This document shows positions 23,971 to 25,602 of a stretch of 25,602 nucleotides of DNA, one piece after another. Positions within the stretch are counted from its first letter, which is position 1. Each line of letters begins with the position of its first letter. This DNA comes from Syntrophaceae bacterium UBA4810 (GTDB lineage: Bacteria; Desulfobacterota; Syntrophia; Syntrophales; Smithellaceae): the NCBI GenBank assembly GCA_002402545.1, contig DHGA01000033.1, positions 1 to 25,602 of the forward strand, written 5' to 3'. A model generated the notes under the pieces. That model was given only the letters and a program-made list of their open reading frames with translations. It had not been told where the DNA came from and did no database searches. The translations under genes and the position numbers were made by a program.

Positions 23971-25068
23971 TTATTTCAATTTAGGCAATTTGGGGTACCT
24001 GGTCGGATTTCGTCCCTGGGAGTATGGTTCCTGATACTCACGTGTCGTAGCAAAATCTTTCATGTACTGAAAATAGGAAGTGGCAACTCTTTCAAAGTCG
24101 GGGTTTTTCTTAGCTTCATCTTCAATAAATTCCCAAACCCATGCTTCTATTTGAGCTAATTCTTTATCGGAAAATTTGGTAACTACAGTGCCTTTTTCCT
24201 CAAACTTTTTAAGTGACTGAACGTTGTCCCATTCAGAAAAAGAAACGTAAAAAGCAAGATTATCGACTGCGGCAACTTCCATAATTTTCTTTAAATCAGG
24301 CGGCAGTGTGTTCCAGGCATCTTTGTTAATCAATACGCCTCCAGACGCCGACGGAATATTCCAACCAGGACCAATATTATATTTGGTAACTTCTGCTAAG
24401 CCAAGGCTTAAATCAACACCAGGAGCGTTGAAGCTTGCGCCATCGAGCTGCCCTGTAGCTAAAGCTTGCGCTATTTGTGCGGGTTCTGTCATCATCGGAG
24501 TAGCCCCGGCTTTTGCCATAACGTAACCTGCCGCTCTTCCAGACACTCTAATTTTTTTCCCCTTGAGATCTGCAAGCGTTCTAATAGGCGTGCGTGAACG
24601 TATTCCTGATCCAGCTGATACAACAACTTGCAACATATAATGAAGCCCATATTTGCCGTATATTTCATTATATAGCTCTCGTCCGCCGGCATGAAAATAC
24701 CAGTTTACCACGTCATGCTGGGAAGCCGCCATGGGTACTGTTCCCAGTATGTCAAATGCGGAGTTTTTACCCTGCCAGTAACCGGCATAATCTATACCCA
24801 CCTCCGCGGCACCTTTGGCGACTGTATCAAAAACAGCCATCGAGGGAACAAGTTCTCCTGCTGAATAGGTGGTGATCTGCAGGCGCCCGCCGCTAAGCTC
24901 GTAAATATTTTTAACAAGGCGCTTTTCGGCCTGAGCAAAAGATGAATATGACGGCCAGCAAGAAACCAATCGCCATTTATATACCGTTTGGGCAACAGCT
25001 GTAGATGCCAACATCACCAGAGCTGTGATGGTAGCTACAATTATTATAATTCCATAGGTTTTTCTCAT
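23971..25068 (-). CDS. dctP: TRAP transporter solute-binding protein DctP
   Basis: A 365-residue periplasmic binding protein. Residues 1-about 26 form a signal peptide: RK, a hydrophobic run IIIIVATITALVMLAS, then a likely cut after AVA. The mature part carries the DctP pattern LVKNIYELSGGRLQI, the ligand-clamping Arg region LKGKKIRVSGRAAGYV and GQLDGASFNAP. The Arg usually binds a carboxylate of an organic acid; the subgroup (WYFHAGGRELYNEIY, then SGGVLINKDAW) resembles binding proteins for keto or aromatic acids, but the solute is not certain. Start: GTG at 25077 opens the frame, but AGGAGG nine bases before the ATG at 25068 marks the true start. It heads the TRAP operon. Confidence 0.95.
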   Translation of the reverse strand: MRKTYGIIIIVATITALVMLASTAVAQTVYKWRLVSCWPSYSSFAQAEKRLVKNIYELSGGRLQITTYSAGELVPSMAVFDTVAKGAAEVGIDYAGYWQGKNSAFDILGTVPMAASQHDVVNWYFHAGGRELYNEIYGKYGLHYMLQVVVSAGSGIRSRTPIRTLADLKGKKIRVSGRAAGYVMAKAGATPMMTEPAQIAQALATGQLDGASFNAPGVDLSLGLAEVTKYNIGPGWNIPSASGGVLINKDAWNTLPPDLKKIMEVAAVDNLAFYVSFSEWDNVQSLKKFEEKGTVVTKFSDKELAQIEAWVWEFIEDEAKKNPDFERVATSYFQYMKDFATTREYQEPYSQGRNPTRYPKLPKLK

Positions 25069-25163
25069 TACGCACACCCTCCTTTTCCAAAAAACATTCT
25101 ATTTTTTAAATGTTATTTTAACTCGCATAATAGTTCAGCTATCTTCAAAAACATTAATGCTTA

Positions 25164-25216
25164 TTAGCTTCGGTTCTGTCTCATGCTGATTTATATCTTC
25201 TAAAACCCGAAACTAA
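25164..25216. repeat. Imperfect inverted repeat upstream of the TRAP operon
   Basis: TTAGCTTCGG (25164-25173) and CCGAAACTAA (25207-25216) pair at nine of ten positions around a 33-base spacer, about 100 bases upstream of dctP. It could be an operator for a dimeric regulator; there is no T run to make it a terminator. Confidence 0.3.
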
Positions 25217-25243
25217 TTTCTTCTTTTTTTATTTCACAAAATA

Positions 25244-25602
25244 TTATTTTCTTTCTCCGCTAAAAGTGCCTAGCAACTTCTCTGCTCCGTCTGAAAGCTC
25301 AACACTTCCGGACATTTTATTACCATCAACCGTGCCCGTATAAACACTTGCTACCCCGCCCAGCGAAAATCTGATTACAAATTTTTTCCCTTCAACACTT
25401 CCTCTTACTGATGATTCTCCGAACAGACCCTTATAATCACCGGTTAATCTATTACCATCCTGCTTCAAGTAAAAATCAGGGTTACCCGGGCCACGCGGCG
25501 TGATAACGGTCACTCCCCAGCGCCCGGTCATATCTACATCCGCAGCGGCCGGTTTGGGAGCCGGGGCCGCGGTAACTGGAGCTGGCGCCACTGGTTTAGG
25601 AG
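25244..25602 (-). CDS. Protein with Pro/Ala-rich linker and Gly-rich beta domain (5' end cut by window edge)
   Basis: The frame is open to the right edge, so the N-terminus is missing; the visible GTG at 25591 is most likely an internal Val. About 119 codons are seen. The first 20 or so residues are Pro/Ala-rich (PVTAAPAPKPAAADVD), as in linkers of exported proteins. The rest is a repeated beta pattern: MTGRWGVTV, then FYLKQDGNRLTGDY, SVRGSVEGKKFVIRF, YTGTVDGNKMSGSV and LGTFSGE, typical of small secreted beta-barrel or lipocalin-like domains. No enzyme motif is visible. It lies upstream of the TRAP operon with a 175-base gap to the DctP start. The function is unknown. Confidence 0.8.
   Translation of the reverse strand, partial: PKPVAPAPVTAAPAPKPAAADVDMTGRWGVTVITPRGPGNPDFYLKQDGNRLTGDYKGLFGESSVRGSVEGKKFVIRFSLGGVASVYTGTVDGNKMSGSVELSDGAEKLLGTFSGERK

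Overview
All supported genes in this window lie on the minus strand, so the biological 5' end is at the right-hand, high-coordinate side. The content suggests a Gram-negative anaerobe, probably a deltaproteobacterium (Desulfobacterota, perhaps Syntrophales-like). The basis is a LpxL-type acyltransferase, an RND/MMPL exporter, a TRAP uptake system and cobalamin-binding radical SAM enzymes. The taxonomic placement is inference. I see no tRNA, rRNA, CRISPR array or insertion sequence, and no gene-free stretch exceeds 300 bases (the longest is 21785-22026).

Right part (about 22027-25602): the C-terminal end of a Pro/Ala-rich protein with a Gly-rich beta-strand domain, then a complete TRAP transporter (DctP binding protein, DctQ and DctM membrane subunits). 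This operon ends in a strong intrinsic terminator at 21965-22000, which separates it from the next unit.

Main part (1-21784): one long unidirectional biosynthetic cluster that looks like a variant aryl-polyene / type II fatty-acid-like polyketide locus. It begins behind a sigma70-like promoter with an intact ketosynthase (KS-alpha) and an overlapping degenerate partner lacking the Cys-His-His triad (KS-beta, chain-length-factor-like). Next come a 48-codon relic of an acyl-CoA dehydrogenase, a B12-binding radical SAM protein, a MIO-type aromatic amino acid ammonia-lyase, a hotdog thioesterase, a FakA-FakB-like fusion (DhaL + middle domain + DegV), a family 2 glycosyltransferase, an MMPL exporter fused to a SAM methyltransferase, a universal stress protein with its own promoter, and a LpxL-like acyltransferase. 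There follows a tandem duplicated two-gene module (small HTH-like protein + BtrH_N/DUF4872-type acyl-ACP transferase), each copy preceded by the same 20-bp element. The left end holds an ABC-2 exporter (ATPase and permease), an acyl carrier protein, a second ketosynthase pair (one intact, one degenerate) and a second B12-binding radical SAM protein cut by the window edge.

Working model (inference): the ammonia-lyase makes an aryl-acrylic acid starter, the KS pairs and ACP extend it, the thioesterase and Fak-like fusion handle the free acid, the glycosyl-, acyl- and methyltransferases decorate or anchor it, and the MMPL pump and ABC exporter move it outward. The BtrH-like proteins would transfer an ACP-bound acyl group to an amine. 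Ketoreductase, dehydratase and acyl-activating ligase genes, normal parts of aryl-polyene clusters, are not in the window and may lie beyond the left edge. The combination of duplicated BtrH modules, a Fak fusion and two B12-radical SAM proteins in an aryl-polyene-like cluster is the best candidate here for an undescribed system.
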